64,000 nucleotides of DNA from Neobacillus bataviensis (GCF_019969725.1 NZ_JAHXYW010000018.1:1-64000); one strand, 5' to 3'; counted from the first letter of the stretch, positions 7,831-16,131 are shown. The notes: generated from the sequence alone by a model not told the origin. Translations and numbers: made by a program.

Positions 7831-8919
7831 ATGGAACAATTAGTACCCGAAAAAGCAAAAATATCGCCTTTTTTAGTTTTTTTTCTAATCCACACAATGC
7901 AGTTTGGTATAGGTGTCCTTGGTTTCCAGCGAATTATCGCCATGACGGCTGGATATGACGCATGGATATCGGTTATTATTGCTGGATTATGCATCCACAT
8001 CATTATTTGGATGATGTATAAAACCCTTGAAACCGTAAACGGTGATTTGGTTTCCGTTCATAGCTTTATTTTGGGTAAGAAAATGGGCAAGCTCCTGACA
8101 CTTCCTTTTGTTATCTATTTTGTACTTATCGCTTTAACAGTGCTTAGGACCTTTATTGAGGTCATACAAGTTTGGATGTTTCAAGATATGAGTACCTTCT
8201 GGTATTCTCTGGCTTTTTGCGGATTAGCGATTTATATTATTTTTGGCGGATTTAGAGCCGTAACAGGTATAGCATTTTTTGGAGTTGTATTACCGTTTTA
8301 TTTACTATTCAGTTTTTTCTTTACTATCCCTTATGCCGATGCTAGTAACTTATATCCAATCCTTGATCACTCTATAAAAGATTTGCTCATAGCATCTTAT
8401 CAAATGTCTCTCACATATTTAGGATATGAAATACTACTGTTTTTCTATCCGTTTATAAAAGAACCACAAAAATCAAAGAAATGGGCCCATCTGGGTGTTT
8501 TATTTACCACTTTTCTTTATACAGTGCTTACCATTGTTACCTTTGCCTATTTTTCAGAGATGCAGCTTCAGAAGAGTATTTGGGCCACACTAACGATGTG
8601 GAAAATTGTTGAAATGCCCTTTGTTGAGCGCTTTGAGTACATTGGTATAGCCAATTGGAATATCGTTATTCTGCCGAATTTTTGCATTGCTATATGGTGC
8701 GCCACCCGCGTCCTAAAAAGAGTGACCCATTTGAAGCAAAAATATGGAGTCCTCCTCGTATCATTGGTCGTGTTAATCACTATAAATTTCTTTAAGACAC
8801 GAACCCAAATAAACACGCTCATAGATTATACGGGTAAAATTTCATTTTATTTAAACTATGGGTATATCCCGCTGCTATTTTTTCTTGTGCTGATTGTGAA
8901 GAAGGTGAAGAAAAAGTGA
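7831..8919 (+). CDS. germinant receptor B subunit (GerB family permease)
   Basis: A 362-residue protein with about ten hydrophobic helices, of the spore-germination branch of the amino acid/polyamine/organocation (APC) superfamily. The N terminus shows the family pattern (ISPFLVFFLIHTMQFGIGVL, then GYDAWIS in place of the common AKQDAW). B subunits bind germinant and largely set ligand specificity. A perfect AGGAGGCGG lies 11-14 nt upstream of ATG 7831. It follows the A subunit by 17 bp and overlaps the C subunit by 4 bp, consistent with translational coupling. Confidence 0.92.
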   Translation: MEQLVPEKAKISPFLVFFLIHTMQFGIGVLGFQRIIAMTAGYDAWISVIIAGLCIHIIIWMMYKTLETVNGDLVSVHSFILGKKMGKLLTLPFVIYFVLIALTVLRTFIEVIQVWMFQDMSTFWYSLAFCGLAIYIIFGGFRAVTGIAFFGVVLPFYLLFSFFFTIPYADASNLYPILDHSIKDLLIASYQMSLTYLGYEILLFFYPFIKEPQKSKKWAHLGVLFTTFLYTVLTIVTFAYFSEMQLQKSIWATLTMWKIVEMPFVERFEYIGIANWNIVILPNFCIAIWCATRVLKRVTHLKQKYGVLLVSLVVLITINFFKTRTQINTLIDYTGKISFYLNYGYIPLLFFLVLIVKKVKKK

Positions 8920-9980
8920 TAAAAAATATGATTGTCAGCTTAATTGTCATTACAGTTCTTGCGGGTTGTGTGGAAAAGGAAATCTTAGATGATGTAAATC
9001 TGGAGTCTGGGAGTGCCTATGATTATGTAAATGGAAAAATAAGAGGCACTGCCTTAGTACCTATCTATTTGCCCAATAAAGAGGTGCAAAATAAAACCTT
9101 TTCTGCCTCTTCTAATTTAAGCAGAGACTTTTTAAGAGATGTCCAGCGTCAATCATCAGATCCACTGGTCACTGGGAGCATTAAAGTTGTTCTTTTTGGT
9201 AAAGATCTAGCTAGAGAAAAAGGAATATTAGACCTAATTGATTCGTTTCAGCGCGATCCCAGTATTGGTGCTGGTTTATACCTGGCAGTAACTAATGGGG
9301 AGGCAAAAAATGTCATAGAAGGGAATTATGGAAAAAGAGGTAATGCTATTTATTTATCTAATCTCATTCATCATAATATGAAAAACAAAGATATACCTAA
9401 AACAAACCTTCATCGCTTCCTATTTGATTTTAATCAAAAAGGGAAGACGCCTTATCTACCAGAAATAAGAAAATTAGGCAAAGAGCAAATTGAAATTAGC
9501 GGTATCAGCTTTTTTTACTATGGCCGTGTAGTAGATACCATTCCAGCTTCGAAAATGTTCTATTTCAAGCTTCTTGTCGACAAATATAGCCAAGGGACCT
9601 TAAAGGTGACTCATAAGAAAGAAAGAGCTGCTATTGAAAGTATTCGTTCTAAGTACAATATGAAAATAATCTCTAGAGATCCCTTAACAGTAAATGTTCA
9701 GCTTAAAATAAAAGCGGTATTAAATGAATACTCTGGGGCACGCGTCACACCAAAGGAAATTAAAGAAATCGAAAAACTCCTTCAGAAAAATATCGAAAAA
9801 GAATGCACATTATTAATAACCAGATTTAAAGAAAAGAATATTGATCCAGTTGGATTTGGCCATTTTATAAAAAGCCACACTAAACGCTTCAATTTTAAAA
9901 AATGGGAAACAGACTATCCGCATTTAAAGGTTAAGGTTCATGCAGATGTAACTATTATGGAATCTGGCGTAATTGAGTAA
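8916..9980 (+). CDS. germinant receptor C subunit, Ger(x)C lipoprotein
   Basis: A 354-residue lipoprotein of the Ger(x)C family with signal peptide and lipobox LAGC (Cys about 18). The body matches the three-domain C-subunit fold; the ISGISFFYYGRVVDTI and LKIKAVLNEYSGARV segments resemble conserved family regions. It is anchored to the outer face of the spore inner membrane as the third receptor subunit. GTG at 8916 overlaps the stop of the B gene (GTGA). A second start, ATG 8928, would still give a signal peptide. No strong terminator follows in the next 100 bp. Confidence 0.9.
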   Translation: MIKNMIVSLIVITVLAGCVEKEILDDVNLESGSAYDYVNGKIRGTALVPIYLPNKEVQNKTFSASSNLSRDFLRDVQRQSSDPLVTGSIKVVLFGKDLAREKGILDLIDSFQRDPSIGAGLYLAVTNGEAKNVIEGNYGKRGNAIYLSNLIHHNMKNKDIPKTNLHRFLFDFNQKGKTPYLPEIRKLGKEQIEISGISFFYYGRVVDTIPASKMFYFKLLVDKYSQGTLKVTHKKERAAIESIRSKYNMKIISRDPLTVNVQLKIKAVLNEYSGARVTPKEIKEIEKLLQKNIEKECTLLITRFKEKNIDPVGFGHFIKSHTKRFNFKKWETDYPHLKVKVHADVTIMESGVIE

Positions 9981-10081
9981 TTTGTCGAATATGTTCTCAG
10001 ATTTTGTAGATATTTCCCGGGAATTTGTTGGAATTTGAAAAATAGGAACCCTTTAAAGTCGAAAACAGAAAATTACTGTTA

Positions 10082-10096
10082 TATCGCTAAGCGATA
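10082..10096. promoter_or_regulatory. perfect 15-bp palindrome, copy 1 (downstream of the HTH gene)
   Basis: TATCGCTAAGCGATA: 7-bp arms around a central A, followed by CAAAA. A near-identical copy lies at 10895-10909 inside the promoter of the HTH gene. Copy 1 is 30 bp past that gene's stop codon. It is likely a binding site for the encoded DNA-binding protein. Confidence 0.6.
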
Positions 10097-10126
10097 CAAA
10101 ACAAAAAATGCCTTATGTAGGGACTT

Positions 10127-10840
10127 TTATTTTTGGAATATGGAGAAAAGCCCCCACCATTTTTCTTTTGGTTTTTGTTTTTGTATCGCTTCTTCTAAAC
10201 GTTTATTAAATTCATTTTGTGAAACCCATTCTTTACTCTGCTCATCTCGCAAATTCTGTATTTCTTTTTGTAAGAATTCACTCTTTTCTTTTTCTTGCTG
10301 TAGTAACGTTTCGTAATGAGTATTTTGTTGTTCAGATAATTTTTCAATTTTAGTAATGGTCTTTTGAGCCGAATTTGCAATATTAGAACTTATAACATGA
10401 TGGTCCTGCTGAAGACGGGATACATGCGTTTTAAGTTGAGACAAATCGTTCGTTAATTGAGCATTCACTTCGCGTGTAGCTGCAACCTCATTAACTAAAA
10501 ACATTAAGATTTCTTTTAATTGATTAGGGTCTTGGGGTAAATTTTCGTATGGAACGGAAATCGCCATCTCTGTATCAGTGGAACCATTTAATCTTTCTTT
10601 TTGTTGATTTACTATGTCTTTCGCCGTTTCGTCGAGGGGCTTGTCCGTATCGCGTAACGCTATAAGCACTCCGATGTCAGATTGAACAAAGATTCGCCGA
10701 TCGCCATCTTTCAAAAACTCATATCCATTCCGCTCTAAGATCTGGCCATACTTTCGAACAGTTGGTGTTGCAATTCCTACTTCTTCTGCCGCTTCCTTGG
10801 TAGAAAAAGCTCTTTCATTCGGTTGTATATCACGTCGCAT
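10127..10840 (-). CDS. MerR-type HTH, coiled-coil DNA-binding protein (RacA/DUF3967-like)
   Basis: A 237-residue protein. Residues about 10-60 form a MerR-like winged helix (FSTKEAAEEVGIATPTVRKY, then GDRRIFVQSDI). Residues about 125-225 are predicted long coiled coil rich in Gln, Glu and Lys. The tail KEKWWGLFSIFQK is a short amphipathic aromatic end, as in DUF3967 proteins often found on Bacillus plasmids. The architecture recalls RacA, which anchors chromosome origins to spore poles. AAGGAGG precedes ATG 10840. It is monocistronic, with 15-bp palindromes on both sides and one within its promoter, suggesting autoregulation. Function is not established. Confidence 0.75.
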   Translation of the reverse strand: MRRDIQPNERAFSTKEAAEEVGIATPTVRKYGQILERNGYEFLKDGDRRIFVQSDIGVLIALRDTDKPLDETAKDIVNQQKERLNGSTDTEMAISVPYENLPQDPNQLKEILMFLVNEVAATREVNAQLTNDLSQLKTHVSRLQQDHHVISSNIANSAQKTITKIEKLSEQQNTHYETLLQQEKEKSEFLQKEIQNLRDEQSKEWVSQNEFNKRLEEAIQKQKPKEKWWGLFSIFQK

Positions 10841-10888
10841 ATCGGACCTCCTTTATTATTAAATATGAAGGTTTTTACCCATATTTGC

Positions 10889-10919
10889 AATATATATCGC
10901 CAAGCGATACAAAAAACAA
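10889..10919 (-). promoter_or_regulatory. promoter of the HTH gene with an embedded operator palindrome (copy 2)
   Basis: The minus strand reads TTGTTT (10919-10914), 17 bp, TATATA (10896-10891); a TATATT hexamer two bases further is an alternative -10. The palindrome TATCGCCAAGCGATA (10895-10909, one arm mismatch) fills the spacer and touches the -10, an ideal repressor position. The start codon is about 50 bp downstream. Confidence 0.6.
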
Positions 10920-10969
10920 TTCTTTCTTCCCAAATGCTATCACATATGATTATTAACCATAGAAAAAAA

Positions 10970-10994
10970 ACTCCCAGCCATGATGGCAGGGAGT
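10970..10994 (-). terminator. terminator of the rplM-rpsI transcript
   Basis: The minus strand forms stem ACTCCC-TGCC/GGC-TGGGAGT followed by a run of eight T. It lies 17 bp after the rpsI stop codon. Confidence 0.9.
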
Positions 10995-11011
10995 CTTTGA
11001 TTTTGTGCAAA

Positions 11012-11404
11012 TTAACGCTTTGAGAACTGAGGCGCACGACGAGCACCTTTAAGACCGTATTTCTTACGCTCTTTCATACGTGCATCACGAGTTAATAGAC
11101 CAGCGCGCTTTAATGTTGGACGGAATTCAGGGTCAGCTTGTAGTAATGCGCGAGCAATACCGTGGCGGATTGCGCCAGCTTGACCAGTGTATCCACCGCC
11201 GCTTACGTTTACAAGAACATCGTAGCTTCCTACTGTTTCAGTAGCTACTAATGGTTGTCTTACAACAACACGTAAAGCTTCAAATGGGATATAATCTTCG
11301 ATTTCACGACCGTTAACAACAATTTTACCTGTACCTGGAACTAAGCGCACACGTGCGACAGAGCTCTTACGACGACCAGTACCAATATATTGAACTTGTG
11401 CCAA
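11012..11404 (-). CDS. rpsI: 30S ribosomal protein S9
   Basis: A 130-residue uS9 with the diagnostic start [19 protein letters not shown], the central [20 protein letters not shown] segment and the C-terminal [11 protein letters not shown], whose tail reaches the P-site tRNA. It follows rplM by 20 bp, is cotranscribed from the rplM promoter and ends at a strong terminator. Confidence 0.98.
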   Translation of the reverse strand: MAQVQYIGTGRRKSSVARVRLVPGTGKIVVNGREIEDYIPFEALRVVVRQPLVATETVGSYDVLVNVSGGGYTGQAGAIRHGIARALLQADPEFRPTLKRAGLLTRDARMKERKKYGLKGARRAPQFSKR

Positions 11405-11424
11405 GTTAATTCCCTCCCTCTTAA

Positions 11425-11862
11425 TTAACCGCGAAGTTCGTAAACTTCAGGTTTTTGTGCTTGGTGTGGATGTTCTGCACCAGCATATACGTGTAATTTT
11501 TTGAACATTTGGCGGCCAAGAGAATTCTTTGGAAGCATGCCTTTAACAGCAAGCTCGATCATTTTCTCAGCATAGTTTGTACGCATTTCAAGAGCCGTTC
11601 TTTGCTTTAAACCACCTGGGTGTAAGCTGTGACGGTAGTAGATTTTGTCAGTTAATTTCTTACCAGTTAATTCTACTTTAGAAGCGTTAAGAATGATAAC
11701 ATGATCACCAGTGTCAACATGTGGTGTAAAAGTTGGTTTGTTTTTACCACGTAAGATTGATGCTACTTCAGAAGCAAGACGACCAAGAGTTTTGCCTTCT
11801 GCATCAATTACGTACCATTTACGCTCGATATTGTTGGCATTTGCCATAAACGTTGTACGCAT
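11425..11862 (-). CDS. rplM: 50S ribosomal protein L13
   Basis: A 145-residue uL13, an early-assembly protein of the large subunit. Motifs include [32 protein letters not shown] and [19 protein letters not shown]. It keeps the [10 protein letters not shown]-terminal extension seen in Bacillus L13. First gene of the rplM-rpsI unit, with its own promoter and a structured leader. In B. subtilis truA lies immediately upstream; here truA and rplM are split by a tandem repeat array. Confidence 0.98.
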   Translation of the reverse strand: MRTTFMANANNIERKWYVIDAEGKTLGRLASEVASILRGKNKPTFTPHVDTGDHVIILNASKVELTGKKLTDKIYYRHSLHPGGLKQRTALEMRTNYAEKMIELAVKGMLPKNSLGRQMFKKLHVYAGAEHPHQAQKPEVYELRG

Positions 11863-12045
11863 GAGTTTCCCTCCTAATTAAATCCATTAAGGTTATAATG
11901 TTCGCACCATCAAAGTATTCGTGGTTCAAACTGTTCCGGGAATGAACGACCGATTACCCTTGTGCGTTTAAGTTTCAAAATCATATATTTTCAATCACGA
12001 TGAAGACTTTCCGGGGCTTTATCGTGGGATTAAAAACACACACAT
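11863..12045 (-). promoter_or_regulatory. rplM leader, probable L13 autoregulatory RNA
   Basis: About 180 nt of untranslated RNA between the rplM promoter and its start codon. Complementary segments (for example CCCGGAA-type pairings around 11935-12020) suggest folding. Firmicute rplM genes commonly carry an L13-binding leader that lets excess L13 repress its own operon. I infer the identity from position and length; the consensus was not aligned. Confidence 0.55.
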
Positions 12046-12050
12046 ATAAT

Positions 12051-12079
12051 ATAATAAATAGTATGGGTCAAAATGTCAA
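12051..12079 (-). promoter_or_regulatory. rplM promoter (sigma-A)
   Basis: TTGACA (12079-12074), 17 bp, TATTAT (12056-12051) on the minus strand. Near-consensus hexamers and ideal spacing place it as the start of the rplM-rpsI transcript, downstream of the tandem array. Confidence 0.85.
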
Positions 12080-12174
12080 GGGAATGTTACACCAGGTTAG
12101 GTTGTTTTAGAAAATTATTTATTATAATAAAAGTATGCTTAAAGTGATTAAGTAACCAGTCATTTTGAAGCCGC

Positions 12175-12536
12175 CTTAATGACCGCCGCTGGCTTTTTTC
12201 ACCTTTCGCGGGCATTATGAACCCTTCTTAATGACCATCACAAGCTTTTTTCACCCTTCACGGGCATTATAAACCTTTCTTAATGACCATCACAGGTTTT
12301 TTTCACCCTTCGCAGGCATTATGAACCCTTCTTAATGACCGTCACAAGCTTTTTTTACCTTTCACGGGCATTATGAACCTTTCTTAATGACCGTTACAAG
12401 CTTTTTTCACCCTTCGCAGACATTATGAACCTTTCTTAATGACCGTTACAAGCTTTTTTCACCCTTCGCAGACATTATGAACCCTTCTTAATGACCATCA
12501 CAAGTTTTTTCACCCTTCGCGGGCATTATGATGCTT
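12175..12536. repeat. tandem array, seven units of 52 bp
   Basis: Units begin with CTTAATGACC at 12175, 12227, 12279, 12331, 12383, 12435 and 12487. Six are exactly 52 bp; the seventh is slightly shorter through loss of a T in the T-run and a degenerate end. Units differ by a few substitutions each; units 5 and 6 are nearly identical. No long ORF crosses the array because 52 is not a multiple of three, but on the minus strand each of units 1-6 carries AAG(A)AGG-like sequence, 6 nt, then an ATG-led short frame. The array fills most of the truA-rplM gap. Not a CRISPR: there are no unique spacers. Confidence 0.95.
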
Positions 12537-12552
12537 CATAACTGCCGGCCAC

Positions 12553-13293
12553 CTAGTTATAAAAAACTTCCCAAAGATACAAACCATGTGCTGGTGCGGT
12601 TTTTCCGGCAAGGCGTCGGTCTTGGCCAGCTATGATTTCAGCCATATCCGACGGCGAGCGATTACCAACTCCAACTTCTAGTAATGTTCCTACCAATATC
12701 CTAACCATATTATATAAAAAGCCATTCCCTATGAATCGAATCACAAGCAAGTCGCCATCCACGACAAACTCAATGCTTTCAATCGTACGAACTTTGTCTA
12801 TTACTTCTGTTTTCGAAGCACAAAAACTCGTAAAGTCATGAGTACCAAGAAAGTATTTACTAGCTTGCTTCATGGCATCGACGTCTAAAACATATGGATA
12901 CTGATATGCAAAATTCCGCTGGAACGGGTCCCGCTTAGAAGAAAGATGTATTAGATAACGGTATTCCTTTCCTGCAGCATCAAAACGAGCATGGAAGGAA
13001 TCGTTCACTTTCTCTACCGAAAGCACCGAAATATCCGACGGCAGCATGGAGTTTAACGCCATCTCCCATTTACGTTCCGGAATAGGCAGGGCTGAATCAA
13101 AATGAATGACCTGACCTTTTGCGTGAACACCAGCATCCGTCCTGCCTGATCCTGATACCTTTACCGGCACACCCTTATGCATTTTTGCTAAAACAGTTTC
13201 TAGCTCTAATTGCACAGTCCGCTTATTTGGCTGAACCTGGTAACCGGAAAAACCCGAGCCATCATAGGATAGGATGCATTTATACCTTTGCAT
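12553..13293 (-). CDS. truA: tRNA pseudouridine(38-40) synthase TruA
   Basis: A 246-residue TruA. The catalytic Asp lies in [14 protein letters not shown] (about residues 48-61). Other family segments are [21 protein letters not shown], the [10 protein letters not shown] motif and [23 protein letters not shown]. It makes pseudouridine at positions 38-40 of the tRNA anticodon arm. It follows ecfT by 12 bp as last gene of the ecfA1-ecfA2-ecfT-truA run, as in B. subtilis. The 52-bp array begins 16 bp beyond its stop. Confidence 0.97.
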   Translation of the reverse strand: MQRYKCILSYDGSGFSGYQVQPNKRTVQLELETVLAKMHKGVPVKVSGSGRTDAGVHAKGQVIHFDSALPIPERKWEMALNSMLPSDISVLSVEKVNDSFHARFDAAGKEYRYLIHLSSKRDPFQRNFAYQYPYVLDVDAMKQASKYFLGTHDFTSFCASKTEVIDKVRTIESIEFVVDGDLLVIRFIGNGFLYNMVRILVGTLLEVGVGNRSPSDMAEIIAGQDRRLAGKTAPAHGLYLWEVFYN

Positions 13294-13305
13294 GAATTCG
13301 CCCCA

Positions 13306-14103
13306 TTATGAACGTAATAAAAATAATAAAACCGATAAAACGACCAAAATCATAAGCTGCACGGAATCTGCTATATGCCAGCTTAATTGGCGGTATTTCG
13401 TCCGTCCTTCGCCGCCGCGATAGCCCCTTGCCTCCATCGCAATCGCCAGCTCTTCTGCACGCTTAAAAGAACTCACAAATAAAGGAATAAGCAGGGGAAT
13501 GACCGCTTTGATTCTTTCTTTAAAGGGTCCGCTGGCAAATTCCACGCCACGGGCCATTTGCGCCTTCATAATCTTGTCCGTTTCCTGCATGAGTGTCGGA
13601 ATAAACCGTAAAGAAATTGACATCATTAACGCCATTTCATGAACAGGAAACCGAACTTTTTTTAACGGATGCAGCAATGTTTCAAGCCCATCTGTAATTT
13701 CGATCGGTGTGGTTGTTAAGGTTAATAAGGACGTCATTAAAATTAAGAAGAAGAAACGTAAGGAAATAAAAATCCCCTGCCGTAAGCCTTCCTCATAAAT
13801 TTTCAATGGACCTAATTCAAAAATGACTGCACCTTGTTTTGTAAATAACAGCTGCAGGACTAACGTAAATAAAACAAGCCACAGCACAGGTTTAAGACCG
13901 CCATATAAAAAGCGAATTGGTATCCTTGATAAACCAAGCATTAAAAAAGTATAAATTCCAATAAGTGCATAGGTTACAACGTTATTAGCGAGAAAAATGA
14001 TACAAACAAATAAAAAAATGAGAATCAATTTTGAACGTGGATCCATCTTGTGAAGGACCGAATCTGCAGGAACATAGCGGCCAAAAATCATTTTTTCCAT
14101 CAT
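13306..14103 (-). CDS. ecfT: EcfT, transmembrane component of the energy-coupling factor transporter
   Basis: A 265-residue membrane protein with about six hydrophobic segments. It has both Ala-Arg-Gly coupling-helix motifs (AQMARGVEF and AMEARGYRGG), which contact the two ATPases. Group II ECF modules pair with many S components to import vitamins and trace metals. It overlaps the ecfA2 stop by ATGA, so translation is probably coupled. Confidence 0.96.
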   Translation of the reverse strand: MMEKMIFGRYVPADSVLHKMDPRSKLILIFLFVCIIFLANNVVTYALIGIYTFLMLGLSRIPIRFLYGGLKPVLWLVLFTLVLQLLFTKQGAVIFELGPLKIYEEGLRQGIFISLRFFFLILMTSLLTLTTTPIEITDGLETLLHPLKKVRFPVHEMALMMSISLRFIPTLMQETDKIMKAQMARGVEFASGPFKERIKAVIPLLIPLFVSSFKRAEELAIAMEARGYRGGEGRTKYRQLSWHIADSVQLMILVVLSVLLFLLRS

Positions 14104-14969
14104 GAGCGTACACCTCTGCTTAAAAAGTCTGAAACTGCAGATGATAACTCGTCAATGGAAAGATAAATTTTATCTAATTTCATGCCCATTTTTTCCTCAA
14201 CCTTAAGCTGAAAACGAACCACTTCTGGAACATCCAATCCCATTTGCACTAATTCCACAGGGGTAGAGAAAATCTCCTCTGGTGACCCTTTTTTGGCAAC
14301 CTTGCCTTGCTGCATAATCACAATTTGGTCGGCATATCGTGCGGCATCCTCCATACTGTGGGTCACAAGGATCGTGGAAAGACCTCTATCCTGATGAAGT
14401 TGATAGAACATATCCATTATTTCTTTTCGGCCGCGAGGATCTAAACCTGCAGTAGGCTCGTCCAAGACAATGACATCTGGTTCCATCGCCAGCACACCAG
14501 CAATGGCTACGCGGCGCATTTGCCCGCCTGACAGGTCAAATGGTGACTTTTCTAAAATTTCTTCACTAAGTCCCACTTGCTTTAGAGCAACTCGTGCTCG
14601 TCTTTTTGCCTCTTCTTCGGTAACTCCAAAATTAAGCGGTCCAAAAATAATGTCTTTTTCAACAGTTTCCTCAAACAATTGATGCTCCGGGAACTGAAAG
14701 ACAATCCCAACTTTTTGCCGTACTGGTTTGAGATTTTTATTCTTTTGTTTCGCTTTTATTTCATTGTCCCCAATTTTCACCATTCCGTCTGTTGGCTGCA
14801 GAAGAGCATTCAAGTGCTGTAACACAGTAGACTTCCCGGATCCTGTATGACCAATCAAAGCCAAATAGGTCCCGGAAGGAATATCGATTGAAACGTCTTG
14901 AATAGCTAATCTTTCAAATGGGGTATTTGCTTGATAACGGTACTCTACATGTGAGAGCGAGATGTCCAT
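14100..14969 (-). CDS. ecfA2: EcfA2, ECF transporter ATPase
   Basis: A 289-residue ABC ATPase with Walker [11 protein letters not shown]-loop region [10 protein letters not shown], signature [16 protein letters not shown], Walker [14 protein letters not shown] and switch His in LVTHSMEDA. The C-terminal extension is typical of EcfA proteins. It forms a heterodimer with EcfA1 on EcfT. The start overlaps the ecfA1 3' end by 25 bp; ecfT follows with a 4-bp overlap. Confidence 0.96.
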   Translation of the reverse strand: MDISLSHVEYRYQANTPFERLAIQDVSIDIPSGTYLALIGHTGSGKSTVLQHLNALLQPTDGMVKIGDNEIKAKQKNKNLKPVRQKVGIVFQFPEHQLFEETVEKDIIFGPLNFGVTEEEAKRRARVALKQVGLSEEILEKSPFDLSGGQMRRVAIAGVLAMEPDVIVLDEPTAGLDPRGRKEIMDMFYQLHQDRGLSTILVTHSMEDAARYADQIVIMQQGKVAKKGSPEEIFSTPVELVQMGLDVPEVVRFQLKVEEKMGMKLDKIYLSIDELSSAVSDFLSRGVRS

Positions 14970-15784
14970 AGCTCTTTCACCAACTCTTCTTCCGATAAAT
15001 AGTGCCTGGATAAATCAATCCCTTTTTGACGGAATGCTTTGCTCATTTTAACTGAAAAGGGAATATCCAGCCCAAGTTGTATCAATTGTTCATCCATCGA
15101 AAAAATCTCTTCTGGTGAACCTTCTTTAAATACCTCACCTTTATTCATCACGATGATTCGGTCCGCTTTCGCCGCTTCCTCTAAATCATGTGTAATTGAA
15201 ATAACGGTTAGTAACTTTTCTTCTTTTAAACTTCTAACCGTCTCTAACACTTCTTCCCTGCCCTTTGGATCAAGCATCGACGTTGCTTCATCTAAAATAA
15301 TAATCGATGGTCTTAAGGCTAGTACACCTGCGATTGCCACCCGCTGTTTTTGACCGCCTGATAGATGGTGGGGCTCTTGATATAGAAACTGATCCATTTT
15401 AACTTTTTTGAGTGAATCCTCAACTCTTAGGACCATTTCTTCTCTTGGTATTCCGTTATTTTCTAAACCAAAAGCCACATCATCCTGTACAGTTGTCCCA
15501 ACAAACTGATTATCAGGGTTTTGAAATACCATTCCGATTTTTCTCCGGATGTCCCAGATTGATTCTTCGTTCAGCTTTACATCGCCAACAGTAATTTCGC
15601 CTTCCTTGGGAAACTGCAGGCCATTTAAAAGTTTTGCCATTGTCGATTTTCCCGAACCATTATGCCCGACAATGGCCAGCCATTCCCCTTCAAAAATGTC
15701 GAAGGAGACATTCTTAAGGGCATAGCGCTCTTGTGAATCGTATTGAAAAGATACTCCCTTTAGAGATACAATTGACTTTTTCAT
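14945..15784 (-). CDS. ecfA1: EcfA1, ECF transporter ATPase
   Basis: A 279-residue ABC ATPase with Walker [11 protein letters not shown]-loop [10 protein letters not shown], signature [16 protein letters not shown], Walker [14 protein letters not shown] and switch His in SITHDLEEA. The ATG at 15784 is chosen because GGGGG lies 8 nt upstream; the longer GTG-led frame at 15799 would put the RBS inside the gene. First gene of the ECF-truA run; a heavily structured interval separates it from rplQ. Confidence 0.95.
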   Translation of the reverse strand: MKKSIVSLKGVSFQYDSQERYALKNVSFDIFEGEWLAIVGHNGSGKSTMAKLLNGLQFPKEGEITVGDVKLNEESIWDIRRKIGMVFQNPDNQFVGTTVQDDVAFGLENNGIPREEMVLRVEDSLKKVKMDQFLYQEPHHLSGGQKQRVAIAGVLALRPSIIILDEATSMLDPKGREEVLETVRSLKEEKLLTVISITHDLEEAAKADRIIVMNKGEVFKEGSPEEIFSMDEQLIQLGLDIPFSVKMSKAFRQKGIDLSRHYLSEEELVKELWTSRSHM

Positions 15785-15839
15785 CAAGCAATCCCCCACT
15801 AAGCTAGACTATTCTCATCTCTTATTTTCTTTTAAATAC

Positions 15840-15930
15840 AAAAAAAGCCTGCACCTCGACCCAGTTGCAGCACTGCGCTTCAGAGACTGCAATAAAAGGG
15901 ATTTCTATAATAGAAATGGGAGGAGGTGCA
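15840..15930 (-). other. three-way-junction-like inverted repeats downstream of rplQ
   Basis: An outer 8-bp stem TGCACCTC (15850-15857)/GAGGTGCA (15923-15930) encloses two inner hairpins: TTGCAG (15865-15870)/CTGCAA (15887-15892), and ATTTCTAT/ATAGAAAT around one base (15901-15917). On the minus strand the outer stem is followed by AGGC and seven U (15846-15840). It may be an elaborate terminator, a structured RNA or a small mobile repeat. The rest of 15785-16131 holds two simpler terminator-like hairpins and no credible gene. Confidence 0.6.
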
Positions 15931-15975
15931 TGAGCTAGACAAGTCGCAAAAAGGAATAGAAGTAATCCTTCCGGG

Positions 15976-16003
15976 AAAAAATCATCGCTCCATTTTAGTG
16001 GAG
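15976..16003 (-). terminator. possible secondary terminator between rplQ and ecfA1
   Basis: Stem CTCCA/TGGAG with a 6-nt loop on the minus strand, then a 6-nt gap and six T. The gap makes efficiency doubtful. Confidence 0.4.
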
Positions 16004-16070
16004 TCACGCTCATCATAACACTCGTTTGGCTTGATAAAACTATAAAATATTGAATTCCATTTTACAGAAA

Positions 16071-16113
16071 AAGGGCAAAGAACAAGTTTGTTTGTAAACT
16101 GTCCAGCGCCCTT
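16071..16113 (-). terminator. probable terminator of the S10-spc-alpha operon
   Basis: The minus strand reads AAGGGC, an inner AGTTT/AAACT hairpin, then GCCCTT followed by TTT. It begins about 20 bp after the rplQ stop. The 6-bp outer stem with a structured loop is modest but well placed. Confidence 0.55.
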
Positions 16114-16131
16114 GTTGTCTGTTAAAAGGTA

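Noticed and set aside
10082..10909. The two palindromes as target-site duplications of a transposon
   Set aside because: They are imperfect copies, palindromic in themselves, and one lies within a promoter; no transposase is between them. Operator sites explain them better.
5082..10996. Prophage or integrative element covering the accessory stretch
   Set aside because: No integrase, phage structural gene, att-like direct repeats or tRNA target were seen; the genes are ordinary germination genes plus one regulator.
12175..12536. CRISPR array
   Set aside because: The period is constant and the whole 52-bp unit is repeated with no unique spacers; no cas genes are present. It is a tandem repeat.
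15822..16016. 64-residue open frame on the minus strand after rplQ
   Set aside because: It coincides with the nested inverted repeats and terminator-like hairpins and has no good RBS, so it looks like a chance frame.
16098..16112. Third copy of the interspersed repeat (ACTGTCCAGCGCCC)
   Set aside because: Only about ten bases match the left end and no right end is nearby; it is part of the rplQ terminator region.
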